64,000 nucleotides of DNA from Symsagittifera roscoffensis (lineage: Eukaryota > Xenacoelomorpha > Acoela > Convolutidae), in NCBI RefSeq assembly GCF_963678635.1, contig NC_087062.1, positions 45,334,395-45,398,394 of the forward strand, given 5' to 3'. Both the position numbers and the translations under genes were made by a program. Shown one piece after another: positions 24,322 through 36,287 of this stretch. Numbering within the stretch: the stretch's first letter is position 1; each line of letters begins with the position of its first letter. The notes beneath the pieces were generated by a model that saw only the letters and a program-made list of their open reading frames with translations, was not told where the DNA came from and made no database searches.

Positions 24322-25890
24322 ATGGAGCAAAATAAAATTCTAAACACATATTACTTCACAAAAACACCATATTTTAAACCAACGTTCAATATAACAAATT
24401 ACACAAAAGAACCACAAAAATTTTTAACGATGTTCATTTTTGAACACTCACAAATTACACAAATCGAATTTGACAAATTAGCAAAACAACTGTTAAAATA
24501 TTCAACAGTCTACGCAACCTCAAAACTTGACGTTGGAAAAATCAGTTCATCACTACATCTCCCGTTGAAACCTGACGCAGTTTCCAAAAAACAAAGGGCT
24601 AGTAAAGTACCAATTCCTGTACACGACAAAGTAAACAGATTACTTGATATTTTAGAACAATACAAAATTATCTCACCAGTAAATAAAGAAGAACAACCAA
24701 AAGGTAACACTTTTATCAACCCTGTTATCATTCTAGCAAAAGGAGAATCATTAAAAATAGTTTTAGACGCTAGATACCTCAATTCACTAATTGACGAATC
24801 GAAATGCAATTGGCCTATTGAACCAATACAAGTTATCTTAACAAAAATAAATGGAAAATACCTTACAACCGCAGATATGAATAGTGCATACAATCAAATG
24901 CCACTAGATGAACAATCACGACGCTTAACACAATTTGTTATTGGAAATCAACAATATGAATTTAATCGCCAATCTATGGAATTTCTATAAGACCACCAGC
25001 ATTTTCAGCTTTTATGAGTAAAATTTTTAGACCACTAATACTCAAGAAAAACGCAATCACCTAATTGGATGATAATTTTATGCAATCACAAACAAAAGAA
25101 GAAATGTTTACGGTTTTAGAGCACTATCATAAAATACTTCAGAACGAAAATCTGAAGACCGCTCCCAATAAATCACACTTCTTTTTGACACGAGTTAAAT
25201 TTTTAGGACATAATATAGAAAGAAACACAATCACTCCATTAAAATCACGCATTGATGCTATTCAAAAACTTCAACCACCAACAAACAAAAAGAAAATCCA
25301 AGAATTCCTTGGAATGTTAAATTTCTTAAGCAAGTACGTTTATAAAATGCAATTATATTTAAGACCGATCTATAATATCCTCAGACAACAAAATAATTTT
25401 GAATGGATCACTGAACATCAAACACGATTTGAAGAAAATAAAAAACTTTTAACTGAACAAATTTCAAACACAATTCCAGATCCAAATCAACCATTCTATG
25501 CAATGTGCGATGCTTCAAATTTTGGCATCGGCGCAGCATTACTACAATCACATAGCGGTACAAATAAAATGAACCTTAAATCAGCATATTCCCGATTATT
25601 CACTCAAGCAGTGCTACGACTCTCAACTCTAATGAGAGAATGTACAGCTATAATTTATAGACTTACAGAATATGAATTTCTGATACTTGGATCAAAACAT
25701 CCAACATTTCTATTCACAGATCATAAACCAATCATTTTTCTCTTTTCACAAAAGTCAAATCCAAATCACCGAATTTATAGATTTCAATTAATTCTAATGA
25801 AATTTCCAAACCTACATATAGTTTGGACAGCAGGAAAAAATCTTGCATTACCAGATACATTAAGTCGAGATACACCACCTCAATTACTCA
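24322..25890 (+). pseudogene. pol: Reverse transcriptase and RNase H
   Basis: RT palm features appear in order: NPVIILAKG and KIVLDARYLN, then TADMNSAYNQMPL (catalytic D region), QYEFNRQSMEF, then the LDD catalytic pair at 25065-25073, and FLGHNIE with FLGMLNFLSKY downstream. RNase H follows: AMCDASNFGIGAALLQS, MRECTAIIYRL, LFTDHKPI and GKNLALPDTLSRD, holding Asp/Glu/Asp residues. It makes and trims the cDNA. Two lesions: a frameshift near 24984 and a TAA (25062-25064) where the Tyr of Y-x-DD should stand. Both domains are of normal gypsy length. Confidence 0.9.
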
Positions 25891-28106
25891 CACGAAAAAC
25901 TACAGTTGAAATACCAAAAAATATAAAACTTTACTTTGCAAAAGACGAAACATCACCCCGACTAGAATGCAAATATGCAGTAAAAACTGACATTGACCAA
26001 TCACAAATAAATAATCTACAACATTTCCCACTTTACTTAGATTGCCAAAATAATCACTATGAAGTTGATCTACTAGGAACATCAACTTTCACACCAATTC
26101 CATACTCACAATGGATAAAAAATAACACCCAACAAAAACGAATAAAACACCACTTGTATAAAAAAGACTTTTTTCCATTAAATGAAAAAGAAAATTTAAC
26201 TGATAAAATAAATTTATCAGGACCACAAACAAATGATTCAAAATTCACAATAAATCAAGTTTTTGACATCCATGACCCACTTGACACAATTCCCCTATCA
26301 AAATTTGAAATTTACAATATTTTTCTCCCTCCAACAAATAAAATTACACTTGAACTCTTAAAACAATATCAAAATCTTGACCCAGTAATTAGACAACTAA
26401 AATCATGGCACAAACACAAAACTAAGCCCGTAAAAGCAAATACCACAATTTTAGGAAATAAAACACTCCTCCGATATTTCCGAAAATTTAAAAATACAAC
26501 AATTAATGAAAACACAGACCTTCTAGAATATCAATTAAATGATTCTACAGTTCCCTGTCTCCCTTTAAGTATGATACTAATGGCTTTTAACATTTCAAAT
26601 ACACAAAATACTAAAGGACACTCTGGATCAGAGAAAACATATTCAAACTTTACACAAAATTTTTATTTCCCAAATGCACCAATTTGGATAAAAGTATTAT
26701 GCAATGATTGTATAATATGTCAGCTAAATAAACCTTATCCAAATCAAAAACAAATAGCACAAAAACAAGATTTTAAAGGACAAAGTTTATATTATAACCA
26801 TCGCATTTCATTCGATACAAAAGGACCAATTTCACCATCCTCTGAAGGAAACTCCTACATAATGGTAATTGTTGATGCATTTACACATTATGTAGCACTC
26901 AACCCAGTACCACATTGTAATGCTTATTATGCTTACACAACACTTTATGAACACTGGATAGCTAAATTCGGATTACCCGAAATCTTAGTTACAGATAACG
27001 GTACAGAATTCATAAATAACGAAATCATTACACTATGTCACTTATATAACATCAAACATAAACCACGTACATCTCATGCACCTTGGACAAACGGTTTAGT
27101 CGAAGGTATGAACCGTTCACTACAAGAATATCTTAGATGTATCATAAATGGAAATGATACAAGATACACAGAATGGTCAGCAGATAAAAAATTATTTCCC
27201 CTTAGCATATAATTCACAAATTACGACAACTCTAGGAATGTCACCATACGAAATGGTTTTTAATCAAAAGCCACGTAAACCAATTATGTTTACAGCAAAC
27301 TCTCATAAAAATGCACAAGGTTATTGCCAACCAAATAAAGACTCAGTTTGGTATAACCTACCTTTACACACGCATGATGAAGATCATTTTCATCACTCAC
27401 AAATCCTTAAATTAGCCTCCGGCACACACACACCGAATGGATTTTAAGTAGAGATAAAAAACACAAGGAAGTTTACCAAAGAGTAACAAAAAAATTGTTA
27501 CAAAGGCAAAACATTAACGAACAAATTAATTCACGCTTTACACCAGCCTCAGATTTAAAAATTGGAACATTTGTCTTTATACCTAATTTTAATACACCAA
27601 AAGGAATTTCTAAAAAATTACAACCCTTTCGCAAAGGACCATACCAAATAATTGCCAAACCCACTGACGTAACATATAAAGTTACCGATTCAAACCAAAA
27701 AGAAATTATTCAACATCGGAACAATCTATTGCCTTACTACTTAATATATTGCCTATAGTACGCACTTCGCGAATTAACTCAATTATATTCTTTCACAGGT
27801 TTAAAAATTATTCAAAATCATCTACATACGGAAAAAGAAATAGATGAACAAAACGACATTTATCATGGAAAACAAAATACAAAACCAACTACAACTCAAA
27901 ACAATACAAAAAACCTAGATCAAAAAATACCTAAAAAGAAAGGAAAAATAGGAAAATGATAGAAAAAAAATTTTCCACAAGAACACGTCGAGAAATCAGA
28001 ACATAGAGAGTCATCACGACTTAGAAATCAACCACGTAAAAACTACAAAACATTCATCCCACAATCTAAAATATTAAAGAAAGTTGAATTTCAAAAACAA
28101 TTTTAA
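25891..28106 (+). pseudogene. int: Integrase (zinc-binding, DDE core, GPY-type tail) and pol C-terminus
   Basis: After a connection of about 220 residues come GHSGSEKTYSN and CNDCIICQLNK (zinc-binding; the first His of HHCC is not evident), then a DDE core with Asp at 26814 (FDTKG), Asp at 26994 (VTDNGTEF) and Glu at 27102 (GLVEGMN), all present. The frame shifts near 27190 and again near 27440. A GPY/F-type module (LQPFRKGPYQIIAKP) lies at about 27610-27690 with HRNNLLPYY after it. A basic tail continues in broken frames to TAA 28104. It inserts the cDNA and leaves the 5-bp duplication seen here. Confidence 0.9.
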
Positions 28107-28692
28107 TTTTAAAATCCTCGCATCTATCGATCATATTGAATCTTCATTTTTCAAAATAACATGCTGACAAAACACGCAACAATTCTAGTTCAAATTCAGC
28201 CAATAGGATTCATTCAATCTGTCACCTTCTATAACTATAACACCAACCTATTAGACGAAAGATATTAAACTCCAGGCATATCTATAACTATAACTTTACA
28301 ACCTCCAGGTCAAAAATAAGCAAACCACTCAGACTTGACAACTAAAATAAATACCACCATAATATAATAACCCTCCCTTATCTAATAACGCAAAGATCAA
28401 CAATTTTTTCCAAACTTAGACCTCAAAAACCCTCCAACCAAAACTGGTAAATTAGCCTAAAGTAAAAATACGACCGTATTCATTTGGCCTAAAGTACAAA
28501 AATCTCAAAAATACCCCAGATCACCTGACAAATAAAAATGAAGCAAAAGGACCTCCCGAACACCATAAAATTAACCCCCAACAATTTTTCACAAAACTCA
28601 ACCCACTTGTCAAAAAATCAATAAATAACTCGACCACACTTGAAAATCGCCCCAAACAACAAAAAATATTCGACCAAGAAATCATTTCTTAA
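28107..28692 (+). other. Spacer between pol and the hydrophobic ORF
   Basis: No frame recognised. C- and A-rich on the plus strand, like the rest of the element. It may contain signals for a subgenomic or spliced env mRNA, which cannot be identified by eye. Confidence 0.5.
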
Positions 28693-28845
28693 ATGCTCTT
28701 CTCTCGATCAGTCAATATCTTTAAAAATACAATTTTCAACATTTTCATAAACTTTTTCACAATACTTAAACTTTTATTCATATTTCTCTTCAATACCTTT
28801 GAAGCTTTTATAATAATTTTAATCATTTTTTGCAACATTTTTTAA
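28693..28845 (+). CDS. Small hydrophobic membrane protein of the LTR element
   Basis: A 50-residue frame starting MLFSRSVNIFKN. After about 12 residues it is nearly all Phe, Ile and Leu with occasional Asn, Thr and Lys, long enough for one or two membrane spans. After its TAA the same frame continues for another 30 or so residues, so the stop may be a lesion. A similar hydrophobic frame sits at the same place in the minus-strand relic (3355-3552). Function unknown; a viroporin-like or env-accessory role is only a guess. Chance hydrophobicity of AT-rich DNA remains possible. Confidence 0.4.
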   Translation: MLFSRSVNIFKNTIFNIFINFFTILKLLFIFLFNTFEAFIIILIIFCNIF

Positions 28846-29159
28846 ATTTTCTACTCCCTATTTGAAATATATCTCCAACTTTCTCAAATCATTGACCATA
28901 TTCACAGGTACGATAACCCAAAGTTTATTTAAATGATACGAACAATTTTTAGTAGAACAGATATTTTTTTTACTATTTGTAATTTTTATAACATTTTTAT
29001 CATCCCTAATATTGACAATGTGCAAATTTATAAAAAAAGGCAATAATCACATTCGCTTTAGCAACAATCCTTTTAATTCTTTTCCTTGAAGAATACTACA
29101 ATGAACATAAGTTTTTTCACTAGAAAAAATCAATAAGAATACTTTAAAAAATTGCTAAC
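28846..29159 (+). other. Spacer, no gene assigned
   Basis: AT-rich and T-rich. An ATG at 29101 opens only 11 codons. Confidence 0.5.
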
Positions 29160-30237
29160 CAACAATCACACAATCAGTCTTCACCGACATCGTCCCAAGA
29201 AAACCCGACAATACCTACAACTACCCAAAACCCCCAAACATCCACACGAATTTTTTTCCAAGATAACCCATACACTTTTGAAGAACGACACGCTCGCTTA
29301 TCCGAACCATTAGAACCAGTTCAGCGACAGGCATCCCTAAGTGAACCAACAAATAATTTATACCCAACATTACCACAAGAAATAATTAGAATAAAACACA
29401 TTAGTCAAAATCAGAATACAATTAAAATAAATAGACAAATTATACATCCACGATGAAATAGAATTTTTCAAACCCCCCGAGTTCATTTTGATATACCCCA
29501 ATCCTCATCACCAATTACTCCAGAAAACCCAAATAGCACATTACCAGAAACCCCTACACTTCTTTCACAACGTAGCACCTCAAGTGTACCCTCAGATTAC
29601 TTAGGTTCAACACCAACATCTGAACCAATACGTGACAATCCCTTTAACCCCCCAACCAAACATCACGACTACCATATTGGACAACACACTCATTCACACA
29701 AGGTGAACCAAACTTAATAAATGATCCAATTGATAATCTACGGATACAACAACATCATCCTCACTATCAGAAACATTATCACTACCATCAACACCATCAG
29801 TAAGCCAGATTTCACCGACGCTTTTCCCCCTAAATTTCCCAAATAACCTCGACGCTAGATATCGAGAACAATCATCAACAAATATCCCTTTAAGATTAGA
29901 TTGGAACACGTTCACAGCACCCCCACCATTTTTTGGACAACATCCAGAAAGTAACCGACTCCACAATTGGGCACTCACTAGACTACAAAATAGACAAGAC
30001 ATCCACGAAGACATTCGTGACCATAACATCCAAATACTCCAACAAAATAGTCTACAATTAAAATTCGAAATTACGATTAAACTTAACAACATTGTTCAAC
30101 ATCCTTACCCATTAAACCCACCCAATATAACAGCTCAATCGCTACCACCACCATTTATAACAACTGAAGTATTATATAAGTACGACAGATATACCAAAAA
30201 GACAATTGGTTATATCACATTTTATAACCCATACTAA
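29160..30237 (+). pseudogene. ORF-X, Pro/Ser/Thr-rich protein upstream of env
   Basis: Open pieces in adjoining frames: 29160-29456 and 29457-29716 (Pro/Ser/Thr/Asn-rich, with many PE and SS pairs), then 29737-30237, a 167-codon frame that passes through NWALTRLQNRQDIHEDIRD and ends KKTIGYITFYNPY at TAA, 15 bases before the env ATG. The last part looks folded (helical, then beta-like); the first looks disordered. I recognise no family. Similar low-complexity composition appears in the N-terminal third of ORF-Z. It is not part of standard gypsy elements. Confidence 0.55.
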
Positions 30238-30251
30238 GGATTATCATACAC

Positions 30252-32873
30252 ATGTATATTCTAAAAATATTGATATTTCAACAAATCTTTTTTCTAATAT
30301 TTTCCGATCAGGATACAAAACCTTCTCCTCGCACAGGACCCCAGGACTTATTAGTAACACAATACGATTGTGAAGAAAATGAACAAAAACACTACACAAA
30401 TATGCAATAAATCAAGTATCACAATGCGAAACAGAACCACAAGCTATAGAAACTAAAAATGTAATAGCGACACTGTAATCAAAAGCCCGACCAACAACAG
30501 TCGCAGGATATAAATTTACAGCAACATTTTCCGAAAAGGAAGTACATTGTTCACAAGTTTCAAACGGAAATAAAAACCGACTTGACCACGAATCATTCTA
30601 CCAAAGTAATATAGAACGACTTCTACATCTAAATCCCGATGATTGTAAAAACTAGGTACTCAGACTAAATATCACATGAAATAAAAACACCGACAGAAAA
30701 CTAGTATATTTTCAAGTCTTTGCCGATTCTGTACATCAAGCAGAACTTGAAAGATATCAAGGACATATAAAACTAGATGAAAAGTACCCATACAACGGTG
30801 CACACGGAAGATTAACTTATGACATACACGATATGCACTGGATACCACACATTGGAATAAATAATTCATCAAACTGCAAAGCAGACACAAAAAATAAAGG
30901 ATATCAATAAATAATGTTTTTCGATTGGAAAATACAATTCGAAAAAAAAAACATCTCACACGAGATTTATCCGACAACACAAAGATCTATCAAGGAATTA
31001 GATTATCTTGTAACAACGATCAAGGTTATTGTGATCCTACAACACGGACACAAGCAACAATTGTTTGGTTTCCCGAAGACACATGCACAACATTTCAAGT
31101 AGCGAAAATATACGCTCGAATGATAAAATTTCACGAAAAATATTTTATAGAATCAATTCTATACGAACAAGTCCATCCATCACGAAAACAAAGTACTAAT
31201 TTCCGAAATATTCATAATATAGAAAATAAATTAACACGTTTCCAAATATATCAAGAAACACAGAAATCGCATGCAAATACAGGAACCCACTTTACAAAAC
31301 ACAATATTCTGAAATACTAGTTGAATACAAAAAAGGTTTCGACATGACCACTGGAAAAATAAAATTTGACCCTTATGCCACAGGTCACCCTCTAAACGAA
31401 AGAACATCATATATACCAGTTATTTTTCAAAAAAGCAATGGTCAACCTGGTGGAAAACTAAAGCCACATGACACTAGAAGTACACGTTTACAAGAGCTAT
31501 CACTAATGAATAACACTTATTTTGGTAATATCCACTATGATATCTACTTAGATATGAAGTTAGACTACACGATTAGTCGAATTTTTCGAGAAATATCACT
31601 CTCCGAATTAGAAACACTTCACCAACTATGCGAATTAGAAAGGACACAAATCCTATAATCACTCGCACTAGCAGTATTAAAAATACCCTACGCAGGATAT
31701 TTATTGTCAGGAAAGAGATCAAATTTTCTAGACTTAGAAGCAAACATTTTATGGTTTTATACTTGTAGCAAAAAAGTATCACCACTATATGTTTTTGAAG
31801 ATAAACGCTGCTATAAGAGAATCCCTATATTTTTTAAAAGTAAGGTACATTTTGTTGACACACTTTCAAGACGAACATATTTTTGGGATACCGCTGTCCC
31901 ATGTGGATCAAAAAATAGCCACAATGTAGTACAATTGAGCCCTGATGAAGATAAATATTATCTTCTTACTCCATACCCTACGTTAATGCAATCACTCAAA
32001 AAAATTTCACCCGAAAGCATCAGAGCTATTGCTCGTAATCCAAATATTGATTTACAATCAATTGGAATATATTCAAAATCAGATATCCAACACCACATTA
32101 GAACACAACATTTCCAAGAATTATTAACACAAATGGACACTATACAAAGACAACCAATTGATCAAAATTTACGAAAACTTGCCGAAACCACAGGATTTTC
32201 AGATATTTATACACAAGATTATAGCGGATATTTTAAGGACATTAAAGACTATATAAACCTAAACGGTGAAAATTACAGACCGCAAGATATTTTACCTATA
32301 AATATTTTTAGCTTTGTTACCCTAAAAAATGAAATTCTCGATTTTCTAGGATGGCCCTATTACATCTTAGAAAAATTAACTATCCTATACGCAATATTTA
32401 ACTTTATAGGATTTCTTTTTCCACTTTTAAAAGGAATCTATAACACATGCGCTATACACACACAAGTAAATAGACAAGCAAGTGTAGCACGCATACTATT
32501 TGCAAGATTTTTTGGAATTTTTTCTTCTTCAATAAACAAAATTCTTCTAGACGCACAAATAAAAGAATATAATACAAAAACAGCGACAAGACAGAACACG
32601 TACGACGAAGAACATAATAACATAGAAGTAACACCTACCGCACCACAGTTTCCACCCCTACCACATAACCATCCATTATCCTTAGTCCCACGTAATTTCC
32701 GAAACCTAGTAATAACACATAACCCAAATTTTAGACCAAATATATCGCAAAGTCCCATACAACATATAATGACACATCATTCACAAGATTATAATATATA
32801 TGAACAAATTATAGAGCAACCCCATACCACCGCTTTTCATTCTCAAAATAATCATTTTTTTAGCCCACGATGA
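30252..32873 (+). pseudogene. env: Envelope-like glycoprotein
   Basis: Starts at ATG 30252 with a signal peptide (MYILKILIFQQIFFLIFSD). The first frame stops at 30408; the sequence goes on in pieces 30411-31320, 31344-31658 and, after TAA 31656, 31704-32873. The ectodomain has scattered Cys residues (CEE, CSQ, DDCKN, C near 31.8 and 31.9 kb). A membrane span (about 32380-32450, ILYAIFNFIGFLFPLL) is followed by a Cys and a long Pro/Asn-rich cytoplasmic tail. Segments such as YFWDTAVPC and the Cys-rich block before it recall glycoproteins of chuvirus-like viruses found in some retroelements; this is my impression, not a search. It would serve membrane fusion if intact. Confidence 0.75.
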
Positions 32874-34889
32874 GCCGACAACTTGGATCCCTACACCGCT
32901 CAAATTCCCACCCAACCAACCTCCACACTCCAATCCCAATAATCCCACTTTTTGTTTTCCCACCACCCAATTTCCCAACTATTAAAATGTCATCAAGCAC
33001 GAATTCGGATACTAACTCAGATATTTCAGTTTTATACTCCATATCACAACTTAATAACCCTAATATAGAAACCCCTAACGAATTTGCAGACTCCGAACCA
33101 TCTCCATCCAATAATTTTCAAACCAACTCCTCAGTTTTTTCAAAACCCCCTTTTCAACCAATCCCACCAAATAATTCAGTCCCATCCGTTTCCACTCCTT
33201 TCTATGCTTCGCAAGTAACCCCAACCTACTCTCCACTTCATTCCGACCGATCAACTAATAATTCTCCAGATACCCCCCAAATTTCCCAGGAACTCGATAA
33301 TTTTATCACCCTACAACAACAGTTAATACACCCTAACACCCTCATCATACATCAAATTTCATCCACAATAGAATCCTCAAACCCACCTACTCCTACACCC
33401 TCCTCAGCTTACACTGCATCATTAGCACAATCATCCACATCCACCGAAACATCTAATAGCACTAACCAAGCTTATCGCACTTTTAAAAGGAAATTCCCGA
33501 AACATTCATTCCCGACCAAACCAGGAACAGCCTGAGAATATATTAATCATCCACAACACACCAACACGAAATATTTTCTAGCAATCACCTTTCCCTCAAT
33601 CCCACAATATACATTAAACACACCTAACGACACTAACGAAACACGTACTTTTGTAAATGAACATGTTTTAATGCCCACACTTCACTGGACAGCATATTAC
33701 CATTTTACTAATCCCCTTTGCCTGCCACTATCTAGTACTCATGACGACATGGAAAAGAATAAAAATATGCTATAAAGACTCACCGCAACACTAACACCTA
33801 GACAATTTACTTATGTAGGATATAAAAAATTACTAAAAACGTTCACACACCTCGAGCTAACCAATTTACAATAGAATATTACGACCATAATATCATCTGA
33901 CTAATCAAGACCAACTTCTAGATGACGACCGCTTCGCTAACCCACAACTAACAGAAAAATTTTTCATCAAAACGTCATATATATTCACACTTAATATTTA
34001 TGATAAAAATATGATCACATCATTTCTGAAGCACGAAATGATATTCACGCTTACGAAAGTTTCAAAGACAAATTTCAGTTACTTTCACTAACCTTTCACT
34101 TCCTTGCACCACATAAACGCGATTTGCACTGTTCACACGACATTATGTTACGCACTAAACAGACTCATACATATACATACTATCGCTTCATACAAAATCA
34201 TTTTGATTTACATACTCCATCAAGACAACCACACCATCGTTTTCAGTTTCTTAACTCGAAGTACACTTCACTATTTTTTCTTAATTTCACTTATTGCATC
34301 AAGGATACTAACCTCCACGGCATCCTCCGCAATTATGACCCAGTAACACAAATGTATATATTTTGTCCCATCACGAAGACCTTTAACGCCAAAGAATCCA
34401 GACCCTTCCTTATCCCACATGAATTTATCCAACCTATAGAAATCCCAATATTAGAATTCATTCACAATACTAAATATTATCACAAAATATATAACCTCAT
34501 TCAAAACACACCTTATGAGTTTGCAGTAGGCACCGAAGAACTAAAAACCATTAAAGCACTTCAATTGCTTTGGCCACTGCTCCAAACTAAAAACATCATT
34601 CGCATACTAGCAAAATTACTAACAACATCGGACATGATACACGACATCTTCCCCCACGGCTTTTTCCAGACGATTAACAGGTAAGTATAATTTAAAAATA
34701 TTTTTCACTAATAAATTTAAGTTAGTACTAACCATTCTTTATTCATGTTTCTTTTACATTTCTAGTCTCCAGACCACGATCATCTGCAAAAAACGGAAAA
34801 GAAAAATAAAAAATAAACTTGTTAAAATTCTTCTAAGCTTCATTAATATTTTGCACAAAATAATACAATATAATTCATACCAAATGTAG
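32870..34889 (+). pseudogene. ORF-Z, long accessory ORF downstream of env with an apparent intron
   Basis: Its ATG (32870) overlaps the env TGA as ATGA. 32870-33532 is Ser/Thr/Pro/Asn-rich and probably disordered; TGA 33533 interrupts a frame that stays open to 33775. Further pieces continue through 33.9-34.1 kb to 34124-34680, a more compact part (LQLLWPLLQTKNIIRILAKLL). The frame appears to end at 34682, but that TAA is inside a strong splice donor (CAG|GTAAGTAT at 34681) with an acceptor TTTCTAG at 34765. Splicing adds 41 codons with a basic run KKRKRKIKNK. No known family. Position and NLS-like tail suggest a regulatory protein; that is inference. Confidence 0.55.
34681..34765 (+). other. 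Apparent 85-nt intron in ORF-Z
   Basis: Donor CAG|GTAAGTAT, acceptor ACATTTCTAG|T, with a T-rich stretch before the acceptor. Removing it keeps the frame and replaces an immediate stop with 41 more codons ending at TAG 34887-34889. 85 nt is a reasonable size for a small invertebrate intron. Confidence 0.6.
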
Positions 34890-35827
34890 TAAATTAATTT
34901 ATAAATTGTTTCCACATGAAGCAGTAAATTTAATTACGATGAAACTTTATAACTTTAAATCTTCCCAAAAAATCAGTAAATTTGAAATTCTATGTAATAA
35001 ATTGATAAAAATGATAAAACCCAACATAAAACGTTATCACATAACAGGACCTCTCAAAGAAACAGCACGAAATCATACTCCCACTCCTGGCCTAACCCAC
35101 CAGAGAGGACGTCCTGAGCATGCTCTATAGCCGGTCTAACCCACCGCGCTACATCCATGCTTTCTGACCACACTTCTATTTTTAATAAGAGGTACTCAAG
35201 GGTGAGTATTTCTTCAAAATAACCGAACTATTTTGTGAAAACAACTAACTAAATTCATGATTAAAAACCGAACTAAAATTTTTTTATAAAATGTAAATTA
35301 TACCTTGCAGTATATAGATCAACACACAACAACAAAGACGAACATCCAAAGACAAAAGGATTCCATCACACTTGAACAGGAATGGCTAACCACAACCGAT
35401 ATGCCGTCCACAATCACAACTCAAAGGATTTAGAGTACGACTTGACTTCGCAGAAAAGGACTTCATTGAACTAGACCAATGACCACCTCGATGTTCAAGT
35501 ATACGTACAGATCAGAGTTACGAGGCATCCCTTCCACACACGATCTCCACGCCATTCCCAGACGAGGTTGAACACAAAACAAGTTCTCTACATAATACAG
35601 AAAAACCCGTCATAGCAAACCATTTTGAAATCAGATTGATTTCATTGGGGAACACAGTCGTTGTCACAAGACGACACAACGATTGATGTTCCTAACTCCG
35701 GCGTCCTGGAACTTCTTTAACAAGAGGAACCGGACAAGAATATGATGTTCGCCAAATACCAACGTTCATCATCCATCCTTTGAATTGCCGAAAGATAATT
35801 CTAAAAACTCTGTAAAACCCGGATGGG
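34890..35827 (+). other. 3' non-coding part of the LTR element
   Basis: No convincing ORF (a 74-codon frame at 34906-35130 has no motif). On the minus strand, 35060-35160 holds a box-A-like string (TAGCGCGGTGGGTTAG) that may come from a tRNA-derived SINE. The purine-rich GGATGGG at 35821-35827, right before the LTR, is the best candidate polypurine tract although one T interrupts it. Confidence 0.5.
35060..35160 (-). repeat. Possible tRNA-derived SINE fragment
   Basis: Minus strand: TAGCGCGGTGGGTTAGACC fits a pol III box A (TRGCNNARYGG) with one mismatch. I cannot find a good box B at the right distance, and no cloverleaf closes. A second GGTGGGTTAGGCC lies about 40 bases on, so it may simply be a local repeat. 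Confidence 0.25.
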
Positions 35828-36237
35828 TGGAACCTGATCTAAACTATATTTTATGATTGGATAAATTGGATATTTTACCACTGTAAAGTATTTAATATTA
35901 ACCAATCATAATCCATCTAACTAACAACCCACTTATCTGTAAGTGCTGAAATTACTTGTAATTTCAGCACCAGAGAGATTTGAATTTAACTTAGAAATTA
36001 GTTGTCTCTCCAAGAGAACTTCAGCAGCCGCAATAAACCAGTATATCCTAGATCTATTGAGCCTAGCAGAGACTAGTTAAACACCCTGAGACTAGAAAGT
36101 ATAAGAGTAAGATTAGGATCGGTATTAGACTAAGAAGTTGCACGAATCTATCCGGCCGAAAATAAGATAGAGTGACGAGCAGACGGTGTACCCTATCCGA
36201 AATTACTCTATGAGTTAACCACATCGGTTATAACTCA
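35828..36237 (+). repeat. 3' LTR, 410 bp
   Basis: Direct repeat of 18624-19033. Same length and same TG...CA ends, with hairpin (35943-35970) and AATAAA (36032-36037) kept. Followed by ATTTT, the right target-site duplication. Confidence 0.97.
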
Positions 36238-36287
36238 ATTTTTTGAATTGATCAGATCTACCAGATCTTCAATTTTTTGTATAGTCG

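Larger units (their letters stand above)
18624..36237 (+). mobile_element. 17.6-kb env-bearing Ty3/gypsy-type LTR retroelement
   Basis: Two 410-bp direct repeats, each starting TG and ending CA, bound the element. It is flanked by a perfect 5-bp duplication ATTTT (18619-18623 and 36238-36242). Inside, on the plus strand and in order: leader, ORF1, gag with CCHC knuckle, aspartic protease, reverse transcriptase, RNase H, integrase with GPY-type tail, a hydrophobic ORF, ORF-X, an env-like gene and ORF-Z. Integrase follows RT, as in Metaviridae. Its length is about twice that of ordinary gypsy elements. Several nonsense codons and shifts show this copy is dead. Confidence 0.95.

Noticed and set aside
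20721-34889. Alternative genetic code (TAA/TAG read as Gln) to explain many in-frame stops
   Set aside because: Stops also replace Tyr (RT box) and Lys-type positions, frameshifts are present, and many genes end normally at TAA, TAG and TGA. Pseudogene decay is simpler.
35060-35160. tRNA gene on the minus strand
   Set aside because: Only a box-A-like string fits; there is no box B at the correct spacing and no cloverleaf. Kept only as a weak SINE candidate.
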